Shown in pieces: positions 22,468 to 32,405 of a stretch of 64,000 nt of DNA. A model generated the notes under the pieces. It made no database searches, was not told the origin of the DNA, and worked only from the letters and a program-made list of their open reading frames with translations. How positions within the stretch are numbered: the first letter of the stretch is position 1; each line of letters starts with the position of its first letter. The DNA lies in the NCBI RefSeq assembly GCF_949987515.2, contig NC_082691.1, forward strand, positions 58,535,740-58,599,739, given 5' to 3'. A program made the translations under genes and the position numbers. This DNA comes from Delphinus delphis (lineage: Eukaryota; Chordata; Mammalia; Artiodactyla; Delphinidae).

Positions 22468-22959
22468 ACAGCTATTTTTTCCCCCTAGGTCCCTGTGAGG
22501 CTCTGACAGCAGAGAGAGAGAATGAAAAAGGGGTAGGAGGCCACCCAAGGCAGTGGGGTGTGTACTGGCTGAAGAATCCTTTATCCCTAACTTACAGTGA
22601 GAAGGAAAAGAACCACATAGGACTCTACAGTGAAGGCACCAGAGCACAAGATTGTCCAGGGACACCCCTCTAGTCTAATGTGGCAAAGTTCTGTGGATCT
22701 TTTTGCATTAAGTTTCCAGGAATACCCCCCTACCCCTGTCACCAATCTGGGTGTGCAGTCACTTTTGGATCCACTGGCACATGGGCAGGTACTGAGCCTG
22801 TTTATGCTACAGCTGTATCTTCTCTGGTAGTAAAACTATTACTTGTATTCAGGTTGTTGGCAGAGATCCTTTGACTTCAGGAAGGTTAGGACCCTACCTC
22901 AGTCACAAGGAATGAGCTGAACTCGTCTAAATCACTCATAACAATCTCCTTCCCCTTCT
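22468..22959. other. Unique DNA upstream of the L1 5'UTR
   Basis: No gene recognised; part may be the 5'-most L1 UTR or its flank. Slightly more GC-rich than the surroundings. Confidence 0.4.
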
Positions 22960-23216
22960 TCAGGGATTGGCCAAAAAGCTGTGCGAACAAAGAAGAGAAA
23001 GGGAAATCTCTCCCAGCAGCCTCAGGAGCAGCGGATTAAATCTCCACAATCAACTTGATGTACCCTGCAACTGTGGAATACCAGAACAGACAACGAATCA
23101 TCCCAAATTGAGGAGGTGGACTTTGGGAGCAACTGTAGACTTGGGGTTTACTTTCTGCATCTAATTTGTTTCTGGTTGTATGTTTATCTTAGTTTAGTAT
23201 TTAGAGGTTATTATCA

Positions 23217-23582
23217 TTGGTAGATTTGTTTATTGATTGCTCTCTTCCTTTTTTTATTTATATATATATTTTTTATTTTCTTTTTTCCCTTTTTGTGAGT
23301 GTGTATGTGTATGCTTCTTTGTGTGATTTTGTCTGTATAGCTCTGCTTTTGCCATTTGTCCTAGGGTTCTCACTGTCCATTTTTTGTTTTTTTTGTTTTG
23401 TTTTGTTTTAGTATAGTTTTTAGTGCTTGTTATCATTGGTGGATTTGTTTTCTGGTTTAGTTGTTCTTTCTTTCTCTCTTTCTTTTTTTTATTATTCTTA
23501 AATTTTTAAATAATTTTTTTCTATTTTAATAACTTTATTTAATTTAATTATTTATTTATTTGTTTTCTTTTTTTTTCTCCAT
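23217..23582 (+). repeat. T-rich low-complexity tract in the L1 5'UTR
   Basis: Long T-rich stretch with tttgtttt and ctttctttctctc runs, including two related copies of 'tttagtatttagaggttatt' / 'tttagtgcttgttatcattg'-like sequence (near 23195 and 23415), suggesting an internal duplication of about 220 bp in this UTR. Confidence 0.6.
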
Positions 23583-24092
23583 TTTCTTCTGAGCTGTGTG
23601 GCTGACAGGGTCTTTGTGCTCTGGCCAGGTGTCAGGCCTAAGCCTCTGAGGTGGGAGAGCCAAGTTCAGGACATTGGTCCACCAGAGACCTCCCAGCCCC
23701 ATGTAATATCAAACAGCGAAAGCTCTCCCAAAGATCTCCATCTCAATGCTAAGACGCAGCTCCACTCAACGACCAGAGAGCTACAGTGCTGGACACCCTC
23801 TGCCAAACGACTAGCAAGACAGGAACACAACCCCATGCATTAGCAGAGAGGCAGCCTAAAATAGTAGTAAGTTCACAGACACCCCAAAACACACCACTGG
23901 ACGTGATCCTGCCCACCAGAAAGACAAGATCCACCCTCATCCACGAGAACACAGGCACCAGTCCCCTCCTCCAGGAAGCCTACACAACCTACTGAACCAA
24001 CATGACCCACTAGGAGCAGACACCAAAAACAATGGGAACTATGAATCTGCAGGCTGCGAAACAGAGACCCCAAACACAGTAAGTTAAGCAAA

Positions 24093-24978
24093 ATGAGAAG
24101 ACAGAGAAATACACAGCAGCTGAAGGAGCAAGGTAAAAACCCACCAGACCAAACAAATGAAGAGGAAAAAGACAGTCTACCTGAAAAATAATTCAGAGTA
24201 ATGATAGTAAAGATGATCCAAATTCTTGGAAATAGAATGGAGAAAATACAAGAAATGTTTAACAAGGACCTAGAAGAACTAAAGAGCAAACAAACAATGA
24301 CGAACAACACAATAAATGAAATTAAAAATTCTCTAGAAGGAATCAATAGCAGAATAACTGAGGCAGAAGAACGGATAAGTGACCTGGAAGATAAAATAGT
24401 GGAAATAACTACTGCACAGCAGAATAAAGAAAAAAGAATGAAAATAATTGAGGACAATCTCAGAGACTTCTGGGACAACATAAACGCACCAACATTCGAA
24501 TTATAGGGGTACCAGAAGAAGAAGAGAAAAAAAAAGGACTGAGAAAATATTTGAAGAGATTATAGTTTAAAACTTCCCTAATATGGGTAAGGAAATAGTC
24601 AATCAATTCCAGGACACACAGAAAGTCCCAAACAGGATAAATCCAATAAGAAACATGTCAAGACACATATTAATCAAACTATCAAAAATTAAATACAAAG
24701 AAAAAATATTAAAAGCACCAAGGGAAAAGCAACAATTAACATACGAGGGAATCCCCATAAGGTTAACAGGTTTCAGCAGAAACCCTGCAAGTGGAAGAGA
24801 GGGGCAGGACATATTTAAAGTGATGAAAGGGAAAAACCTACAACCAAAGTTACTCTACCCAGCAAGGATCTCATTCAGATTCAGTGGAGAAATTAAAACC
24901 TTTACAGACAAGCAAAAGCTTAGAGAATTCAGCACCACCAAACCAGCTCTACAACAAATGCTAAAGGAACTTCTCTAG
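24093..24978 (+). pseudogene. L1 ORF1 (RNA-binding chaperone), broken
   Basis: L1 ORF1 encodes a trimeric coiled-coil RNA-binding protein that packages L1 RNA. The ATG at 24093 opens a frame that hits TAA at codon 33 (24189-24191). The same frame resumes through 24201-24503 with a heptad-like region (SRITEAEERISDLED). A frameshift near 24480 moves the downstream C-terminal domain into the frame read at 24583-24978, which ends at the usual ...KELL stop. At least one nonsense codon and one frameshift make it non-functional. Confidence 0.85.
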
Positions 24979-25036
24979 GCAGGAAACACAAGAGAAGGAA
25001 AAGACTTACAATAACAAACCCAAAACAATTAAGAAA

Positions 25037-25783
25037 ATGGTAATGGGAACATACATATCAATAACCACCTTAAATGTAAATGGATTAAATTTTCCAACCA
25101 AAAGACACAGACTGGCTGAATGGATACAAAAACAAGACCCGTACATGTGGTGTCTGCAAGAGACCCACTTCAGACCTAGGGACACATACAGACTGAAACT
25201 GAGGGGATGGAAAAAGATATTCCATGCAAATGGAAAACAAAAGAAAGCTGGAGTAGCAATTCTCATATCAGACAAAACAGACTTTAAAATAAAGACTATT
25301 ACAAGAGACAAAGAAGGACACTACATAATGATCAAGGGATCAATCCAAGAAGAAGACATAACAATTGTAAATATTAATGCACCCAGCATAGGAGCACCTC
25401 AATACATGAGGCAAATGCTAACAGCCATAAAAGGGAAAATCGACAGTAACACAATAATAGTGGGGGACTTTAACAGCTTACTTTCACCAATGGACATACC
25501 AACCAAAATGAAAATAAATAAGGAAACAAAAGCTTTAAATGATACATTAAAAAAGATGGACTTAATTGATATTTATAGGACATTCCATTCAAAAACAACA
25601 GAATACACTTTTCTCACAAGTGCTCATGGAACATTCTCCAGGATAGATCATATCTTGGGTCACAAATCAAGCCCTGGTAAATTTAAGAAACTTGAAATCA
25701 TATCAAGTACCTTTTCTGACCACAACGCTATCAGAGTAGATATCAATTACAGGAAAAAATCTGTAAAAAATACAAACACATGA
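25037..25783 (+). pseudogene. L1 ORF2 endonuclease domain, open for 248 codons
   Basis: The start of ORF2, an apurinic/apyrimidinic-like endonuclease that nicks target DNA for target-primed reverse transcription. Family residues are visible: N13 (LNVNGLN), E42 (QETH), D144 and N146 (VGDFNS), D204 and H205 (SRIDHILG), D228 and H229 (FSDHN). The conserved tyrosine of the NIYAP motif is replaced: NINAP, asparagine at 114. The frame ends at TGA (25781-25783) where tryptophan is usual; the same frame then continues to about 26030, where a 1-base shift occurs. Reverse transcriptase and the cysteine-rich region are absent. ORF1-ORF2 spacing is 58 bp, normal for L1. Confidence 0.9.
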
Positions 25784-26112
25784 AGGCTAAACAATACACT
25801 ACTAAATAACCATGAGATCACTGAAGAAATCAAAGAGGAAATCAAAACATACCTAGAAACAAATGACAATGAAAACACGATGACCCAAAACCTATGGGAT
25901 GCAGCAAAAGCAGTTCTAAGAGGGAAGTTTATAGCAATACAATCCTACCTCAAGAAACAAGAAACATCTCAAATAAACAACCTAACCCTAGACTTAAAGC
26001 AATTAGAGAAAGAAGAACAAAAAAAACCCCAAAGTTAGCAGAAGGAAAGAAATCATAAAGATCAGATCAGAAATAAATGAAAAAGAAATGAAGAAAATAA
26101 TAGCAAAGATCA

Positions 26113-26423
26113 ATAAAATATCATCTCATTTTTTTAAATTTTGGCTGTGTTGGGTCTTCATTGCTGCATGCGGGCTTTCTCTAGTTGCGGCGAGCGGGGG
26201 CTACTCTTCTTATAGTGATGACTTCTTGTTGCAGATCACCGGCTCTAGGCACACGGGTTTCAGTAGTTGTGGCATGCGGGCTCCAGAGCTCAGGCTCCAT
26301 AGTTGTGGCACACAGGCTTAGTTGCTCCATGGCATGTGAGATGTTCCCAGACCAGAAAGATCCTGCAAGAGGTTGCCTGCATTGGCAGGTGGGTTCTTAA
26401 CCACTGGGCCACCAGGGAAGTCC
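26113..26423 (-). mobile_element. CHR-type SINE, long form
   Basis: Reverse strand begins ggacttccctggtggcccag and contains gcatgcgggctccagagctc-type pieces seen here as 'ggcatgcgggctccagagct', ending in an A-rich tail (plus-strand ttttttt near 26128). No matching TSD: the left flank is the L1 at 22960-26112 and the right flank is a different, older L1. This supports a rearrangement at the left edge. Confidence 0.9.
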
Positions 26424-26596
26424 AAGAGAGAATTTTAAAAGCCACAAGAGAAGCAACTCAACACATACAAGGGATCCTCATTAAGATTATCAGCAGATTT
26501 CTCATCAGAAACTTTGGAGGCCAGGAGGCAGTGGACTAAATATTCAAAGTGCTAAAAGAAGAAAAAAAAAACCTGGTAACCAAGAATCCTATATCT

Positions 26597-26614
26597 TTTT
26601 TTTTTTTTTTTTTT
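26597..26614. repeat. Isolated poly(T) tract between direct repeats
   Basis: An 18-base T run sits between aagaatcctatatct (26582-26596) and aagaatcctatgtct (26615-26629). The latter is also the 5' TSD of the SINE at 26631, so one target sequence occurs three times within 420 bp. Confidence 0.85.
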
Positions 26615-26630
26615 AAGAATCCTATGTCTT

Positions 26631-26985
26631 GGGCTTCCCTGGTGGCGCAGTGGTTAAGAATCTGCCTGCCAATGCAGGGGACACTGGTTCGAGCCCTGGT
26701 CCGGGAAGATCCCACATGCCACGGAGCAACGAAGCCTGTGCACCACAACTACTGAGCCTACCATCTAGAGCCCACAGGACACAATTACTGAGCCCGCACA
26801 CCACAACTGTTGAAGCCTGCACACCTAGAGCCCATGCTCTGCAACAAGAGAAGCCACCACAATGAGAAGCCCATGCACCACAACGAAGAGTAGCCCCTGC
26901 TCGCCGCAACTAGAGAAAGCCCATGCGCAGCAACAAAGACCCAACGCAGCCAAAAATAAAAATAAATAACTTAAAAAAACAAAAG
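26631..26985 (+). mobile_element. CHR-type SINE, long form
   Basis: Head gggcttccctggtggcgcag, gttcgagccctggtccggga, then the long-form middle with repeated 'cacaact' modules and tail caaaaataaaaataaataac. Perfect 15-bp TSD agaatcctatgtctt at 26616-26630 and 26986-27000. Confidence 0.97.
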
Positions 26986-28059
26986 AGAATCCTATGTCTT
27001 GCAAAACTATCCTTTAAAAGTGAGGGAGAAATTGGGACATTCTCAGATAAACAGAGGCTGAGGAAGTTTGTTACCACTAGCCCTACCCTGCAAGAAATGC
27101 CAAAGAGAGTCCTGCAGGGCTAAATGAAAGGACACTAGACAGTAACTCAAAGCTGTATGAAGAAATAAAGATCTCAGTAAAGGTAAACACATAGGCAATT
27201 ATGAAAGCTAGTATTGTAGCAGTGGTGTGTAATTCCACTTTTTGTTTTCTACATGATTTAAGAAACTAATACTTTAAAAAAAACATTTATTAGTCTAAAA
27301 GCTAGTATTACTGTAACTTTGATTCGTAACTTCACATTTTGTTTTCTACATAATTTAGGAGACTAATGCATTAGAAAAATATTAGTTTACGTTTTTTTGT
27401 CACGCAATGTATAAAGATGTATTTTGTGACATCAACAATCGAAAGGGGTAGGGGTGAACATATTAAAGAAGCAGGGTTTTTGTATGTTATTGAAGTTAAG
27501 CTGGTATAAATTCAAATTAGAATGTTATAAATTTAGGATGTTAAATTGCTCCCTATGGTAACCACAAAGAAAATTGCTAAAGAATATACACAAATGGAAA
27601 TGAGAAAGTAATTTAAGCATCTCACTACAAAAAAAAGAAAAAGAAAATCAACTAAACACAAAAGAAGATAGTAATATGGAAAATGAAGGCCAAAAACGTT
27701 ATAAGGCATATAGAGAATAGCAAAACGACAGAAATCCCTCCGTATTAGTAGTTACTTTAAATGTAAATAGATTCAACTCTTTACTCAAAAGACAGAGATT
27801 GGCAGAATAGATTAAAAAACAAAACAAAAACATGATTCAACTCTATGCTGTGTACAAGAGACAAAGGAGTTACAGTTTAATGTGTATAGAGTTCCAGTTT
27901 TGAAGATAAAGAGTTTGGAGATGTATGGTGGCAATGGTTGCACCCCAATAAGAATGTACTTAATACCACTGAAATGTATACTTAAAAATGGTTAAGATAG
28001 TAAATTTTATGTTATGTGTATTTTACCACAAAAAAAAAAAACTGGGGAAAAAAAGAAAT

Positions 28060-28425
28060 AAAGTACTGATACATAATACTGCAACATGGATGAACCCTGA
28101 AAACATTGTGCTAAGTGAAAAAAGTCAAACACAACCAACCACAGCTTGTATGATTCTGTTCATATGAAATGTCTAGCATAGGCAAACCCATAGAGGCAAA
28201 AAATAAATTAGTGGTTGTCAGGCTCTGGAGGGAGGAGAAATGAAGAATGACTACTAATGGGTACAAGATTTATTTTCAGGGTGACAGAAATGTTCTAAAA
28301 CTAGACAGTGATGATTGCTGCACAACTCTGTATATATACTGAACACCACTAACTGTACTCTTTAAAAGGGTTAATTTTATGGCATGTGAACTATATCTCA
28401 ACAAATCTGTTACATTAATACAAAA
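28060..28425 (+). mobile_element. L1M 3'-end fragment
   Basis: L1M-type end: gcaacatggatgaaccctga, gtgctaagtgaaaaaagtca, gtggttgtcaggctctggag, ggttaattttatggcatgtg, actatatctcaacaaa. It directly follows the previous L1 tail, giving two L1 3' ends in tandem. Confidence 0.85.
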
Positions 28426-29140
28426 AAACAAACAAAAAAATTCTCCCTTTACAACGTTTTTAGGACTGGAAGACTATTATAAGATGAGGCTGAGACGAAA
28501 ACCTGGGTCTTCTGCTTCCTCCCCCAGTGGTTTTCCTACTATTCAACTACTCTGTCACTGCTGCTCCCAGGAACTCACCTGCTCCATCAACCCACAGAAA
28601 GAGTAACAGATACAAAGGCGGCAGAAAATCAAGTAATCACTAGAGACAAAGTCTGTCTGCTCCCAGAACTGCTGCCTCTGATTTGACTAGGACAGCATTC
28701 TCCTCATAAATTACAGTAATGCAAATAGGAAATACAAATTTTTTTCATCTTGTCCATGAACTAAAACAAAAGTTTTTTTTTTTCATTTGACCTTTTAATA
28801 CATTCTTAAAGACAAGGGCAATCTGAATTATGAATTTTTACTTTTTACCATTTAAACCATATAGCTTCCATTTTCTTTCTCTTATTGCTGAACAGTGAAA
28901 ATTCCTTTCTTACAAAATATAAATAAGTGTCATTGCAATGTTCCTTGGATATCCTGCGTTTCTGAGCCATTATATACCCCATCTTTTCTTTTCAACCACT
29001 AATCCCCAGTCTAAAGGGGGAAAACAAGATAATCCCTTATTTAAATGATCAATGGGAAGGAATCAGTACAGAATAGCAGAAAACTCTCACAACTCTATCA
29101 TACAGAACTTGCACAATTTTTTAAATAATACTTCAGAAAC
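28426..29140. other. Unique DNA
   Basis: No repeat or gene recognised. The 75-codon frame at 28379-28606 starts inside the L1 end and has no motif. Confidence 0.45.
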
Positions 29141-29182
29141 AGAAATATCTTAATTTTTTATAAGATATTTTACACACATATT

Positions 29183-29499
29183 TTTAAAAATTTTTTATTT
29201 TATTTATATTTATTTTTGGCTGCATTGGGTCTTCGTTTCTGCACGTGGGCTTCCTCTAGTTGCGGCAAGCGGGGGCTACTCTTCGTTGTGGCGCGAGGGC
29301 TTCTCACTGAGGTGGCTTCTCTTGCTGTGGAGCACAGGCTCTAGGCGCGTGGGCTTCAGTAGTTGTGGCACACGGGCTTAGTTGCTCCACGGCATGTGGG
29401 ATCTTCCCAGACCAGGGCTCGAACCCGTGTCCCCTGCATTGGCAGGCGGATTCTTAACCACTATGCCACCAGGGAAGCCCTGCGCTACCAGGGAAGCCC
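29183..29499 (-). mobile_element. CHR-type SINE, long form, with a duplicated head
   Basis: Long-form minus copy inserted near the A-rich tail of the SINE at 29500-29727. On the plus strand its end reads gccaccagggaagccc (to 29480) followed at once by tgcgctaccagggaagccc (29481-29499), a tandem repeat of the terminal ~19 bp. Tail side is the A/T-rich stretch near 29183-29213. Confidence 0.9.
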
Positions 29500-29727
29500 T
29501 TAATTTTAAAAAATATTTATTTATTTAGGCTGCGCCAGGTCTTAGTTGCGGCACATGGGATCTTCGTTGCGGCATATTTAGTTGCAGCATGCAGGATCTT
29601 TAGTTGCAGCATGCAGACTTCTTAGTTGTGGCAGGCACTTAGGACCTAGTTCTCCAACCAGGGATCAAACCAGGCCCCCTGCATTGGGAGCACAGAGCCT
29701 TACCCACTGGACCACCAGGGAAGTCCC
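29500..29727 (-). mobile_element. CHR/tRNA-derived SINE, intermediate form
   Basis: Reverse strand head gggacttccctggtggtcca, body with repeated 'gcatgcagg/gttgcagca' modules and an A-rich tail. An imperfect TSD of about 24 bp (agaaatatcttaatttttta... at 29141-29164; agaaatacgttaatttttta... at 29728-29751) encloses both this SINE and the one at 29183-29499, so this SINE was the first insertion. Confidence 0.9.
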
Positions 29728-29751
29728 AGAAATACGTTAATTTTTTAAAAG

Positions 29752-31712
29752 CCAGTTTTCCTGCCTCTCCTAGGCTTCTGGCACATATATATCTGTTGTT
29801 GAGCCTTACTGCATGCCCGGCACTATGCAGGCACTTCACAGTATATTTTCTCATTTCATTCTCATTAGAATTCTCTCCGCACCTTAGGAGACTTCTAGAC
29901 TGGGACAAGAGCCAACAGTAGAAACAGGGGGTGGTTAACTGAGGAATTGAGTTAAGGGTGCCTGCCCCAAAATACCTGTCTTTGGTTTGTTACACTGCCT
30001 GAAATTCCACCATTAGGTTTTGAAAGCTCTTCTGTCCGGTTTCAGAAAGTAGATCCTCCTTAAGCCACAATCAGACATGACCTCAGTCTTTACTAGGGTA
30101 AAAGTGGCTAAATTGCTGGCTTTCCCAGAATATCTTCAGTTTAATAGAAACCAGTATTTTAAACTAAAACAATGAAAATCTAATCTTAGAATTTCAAGTA
30201 TTATTGAGGATGGAGGCTAGTCCCAAGAATGACTAAGTGGATTTAGAAGAAATATCTTAATCTTGGAAAATATGAAAGACCCTTCAGCAAACTGAAACAT
30301 GTTTTCAGCATTATATTCCTATAAATAGAACTGTGGCTCGAAGAGGATCCTAATGTAAATCAACAAATGAACAGTTTCAAGTCCCCATAACACAGACCAT
30401 TTGATGGGATATTTTATCAAAAATGTGAAAAACAACATTGCTATGATGCTTCAAAAGGGGACACAAAAAGAATGGTTGCTAGCTGGAGGCTTTATTCTCG
30501 ATTTAAAGAAAAGAGAGGGGAAAAAAAGCCCTGCTTTTTAAATTCTTCTCAGTCTACTTCCCTGACAAACCTGTTTGATGGGCATCAGGGACCTGAAGCA
30601 GAGCTTGCAGGGAAAAAGTAGCCATCATTCATGCTTCATTGGATTTCTATGACAGAATGATCACATTCTGTAGAAACGGGCATAAGCACATCATTATTAA
30701 GCCTTGCTTTAGCATTTCTTAACTGATCATGGATGCTGTCGTCCTTGGTGGCTCCTCTCTGCTGGCACTGTTTGTAGTTATTTGACCTTTTCTCAGTGGA
30801 TAATCCACACAAAAAGCCCTAATTACTTCCCCAGCTTTGACCAGCCAGCAGTGTGAATAATCAATGACACTCATTTAGGTATTGCACAATCAGATGCTTA
30901 TGGTGTTTAAAGAATATTTTTCCATTGACCTGCCACAGCTGTAGGACAATTACAAGCGGTAAAGCTGCTGTTGTAATCACAAGATGACCAAGTGACCTTG
31001 TGGGTTTAAAGTTGATGACTGGGGCCTTGACTGGGGCATAGTCATGATACAGAACATACTTTGGGAGAGAAAGGAGGCTTCATTGTATGCTAATGTGACA
31101 TGCTGAGCCCCAAGAGCAATGTTCTGAAATATTGACAAATCGGAAGCTCATATTGGCAGGTAAAATTCAGTATTTGTACCCATGGCTTCAGTTACTTCTT
31201 CCTATTGTACATAAAATAGTAAATATATAATACTAGGGAAAAAAATTGAACTCTAGCCACACTGCTCTCCACACTTTTTCTTAAGGTAAACATGAAAATA
31301 AAACTGAAGCAAGAAGGTTTCCTATCTAAATAGATATATAAAGATTCCTAGGATATTAAAATTTTTTAACATATTAAAGTTACAATAAATCCTTATCTAC
31401 TCTCAGGCCAAATTTCCCACAGAAAAATCACTACTAATAAAAAGGTCCCAAAGATCACTATTAAAAAGTCTGTGGTTCTTTGAAATTATGATTAGTTACT
31501 ATATTACATATAAAGCTGAATTATAAAATAAGTTGAAGGAAAAGGGAATATGACAGCATTTCCAAGAGAGTGTGTTCTTGGAAACGCTCCACTGAAAATC
31601 CTTTGCAGATAAGGATTCATCATCTAATAAGTTCAGGAAATGCAGTTTACAATCTTCTCTTGGAGATTTAAAATGCGTTTTAGCATATCAAAGTTTCTGG
31701 AATATATTTTTC
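29752..31712. other. Repeat-free ~2 kb; candidate conserved noncoding DNA
   Basis: No transposon recognised. 30480-31010 contains several TAAT/ATTA homeodomain-type cores (ccctaattacttccc, gtgaataatcaatgaca), a paired catgatac/catgctgag region and otherwise non-repetitive sequence. It is the longest clean block between SINEs in this part. Regulatory function is inference only. Confidence 0.4.
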
Positions 31713-31727
31713 AAAACAACTTTGGGG

Positions 31728-31929
31728 GGGCTTCCCTGGTGGCGCAGTGGTTGAGAGTCCGCCTGCCGATGCAGGGGACACGGGTTCGTGCCCTGGTCTG
31801 GGAAGATCCCACATGCCACGGAGCGGCTGGGCCCCTGAGCCATGGCCGCTGAGCCTGCGCGTCCGGAGCCTGTGCTCCGCAACGGGAGAGGCCACAACAG
31901 TGAGAGGCCCGCGTACCGCAAAAAAACAA
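31728..31929 (+). mobile_element. CHR-type SINE, short form
   Basis: Head gggcttccctggtggcgcag after a short G run, complete body and A-rich tail. TSD aaaacaactt at 31713-31722 and 31930-31939. Confidence 0.95.
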
Positions 31930-32045
31930 AAAACAACTTAGGGTAATTAATAACATATAGGGTTTTTTTATTCCCTTATCACCATCTTATATGAAAATTG
32001 AATTTGTAAATATTGGTTCTTCAGAATGTCAATGAATAGACTTTT

Positions 32046-32392
32046 GTAGCTATTTTATTTTATTTATTTATTTTTAAAAATTTATTTATTTTTGGCTGCA
32101 CTGGGTCTTTGTTGCTGCATGCAGGCTTTCTCTAGTTGTGTCCAGCGGGGGCTACTCTTCATTTTGGTGCGCAGGCTTCTCATTTTGGTGGCTTCTCTTG
32201 TTGCGGAGCACGGGCTCCAGGCATGCAGGCTTAGTTGTTGTGGCTCGTGGGCTCTAGAGAACAGTCTCAGTAGTTGTGGCACACGGGCTTAGTTGCTCCA
32301 CAGCATGTGGGATCTTCCCGGACCAGGGATTGAACCCATGACCGCTGCATTGGCAAGCAGATTCTTAACCACTGTGCCGCCAGGGAAGTCCC
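32046..32392 (-). mobile_element. CHR-type SINE, long form
   Basis: Reverse strand begins gggacttccctggcggcaca; the long-form middle is present; tail is A/T-rich (plus 32055-32090). 13-bp TSD tgaatagactttt at 32033-32045 and 32393-32405. Confidence 0.95.
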
Positions 32393-32405
32393 TGAATAGA
32401 CTTTT

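Larger units (their letters stand above)
22960..26112 (+). mobile_element. L1 LINE with 5'UTR, ORF1 and ORF2 start, 3' half missing
   Basis: 5'UTR text (cagcagcctcaggagcagcg, atcaacttgatgtaccctgc, attgaggaggtggactttgg) is followed by a T-rich tract, ORF1 (24093-24978) and the ORF2 endonuclease (25037 onward). It stops at about 26112 (agcaaagatcaataaaa), before the reverse transcriptase, against an antisense SINE. A missing 3' end is opposite to the usual 5' truncation, so a later deletion or recombination is inferred. Confidence 0.85.
26424..28030 (+). mobile_element. Older L1: ORF1 3' part, inter-ORF spacer, ORF2 start, then 3'UTR
   Basis: 26424-26583 and 27001-27120 are ORF1-like (agcaactcaacacatacaag, cagcagatttctcatcagaa, ccctgcaagaaatgccaaag). 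27120-27760 is spacer (gtaaaggtaaacacataggc, ttttgttttctacatgattt). 27760-27865 matches the ORF2 start. At about 27866 it jumps to 3'UTR-like text (gttacagtttaatgtgtata, gtatacttaaaaatggttaa) and an A-tail, so nearly all of ORF2 is absent. SINE material interrupts it at 26596-27000. Confidence 0.75.

Noticed and set aside
23873..24481. 202-codon minus frame, the second longest in the window
   Set aside because: Antisense shadow of the L1 ORF1 region; hydrophobic because the sense strand is Lys/Glu-rich.
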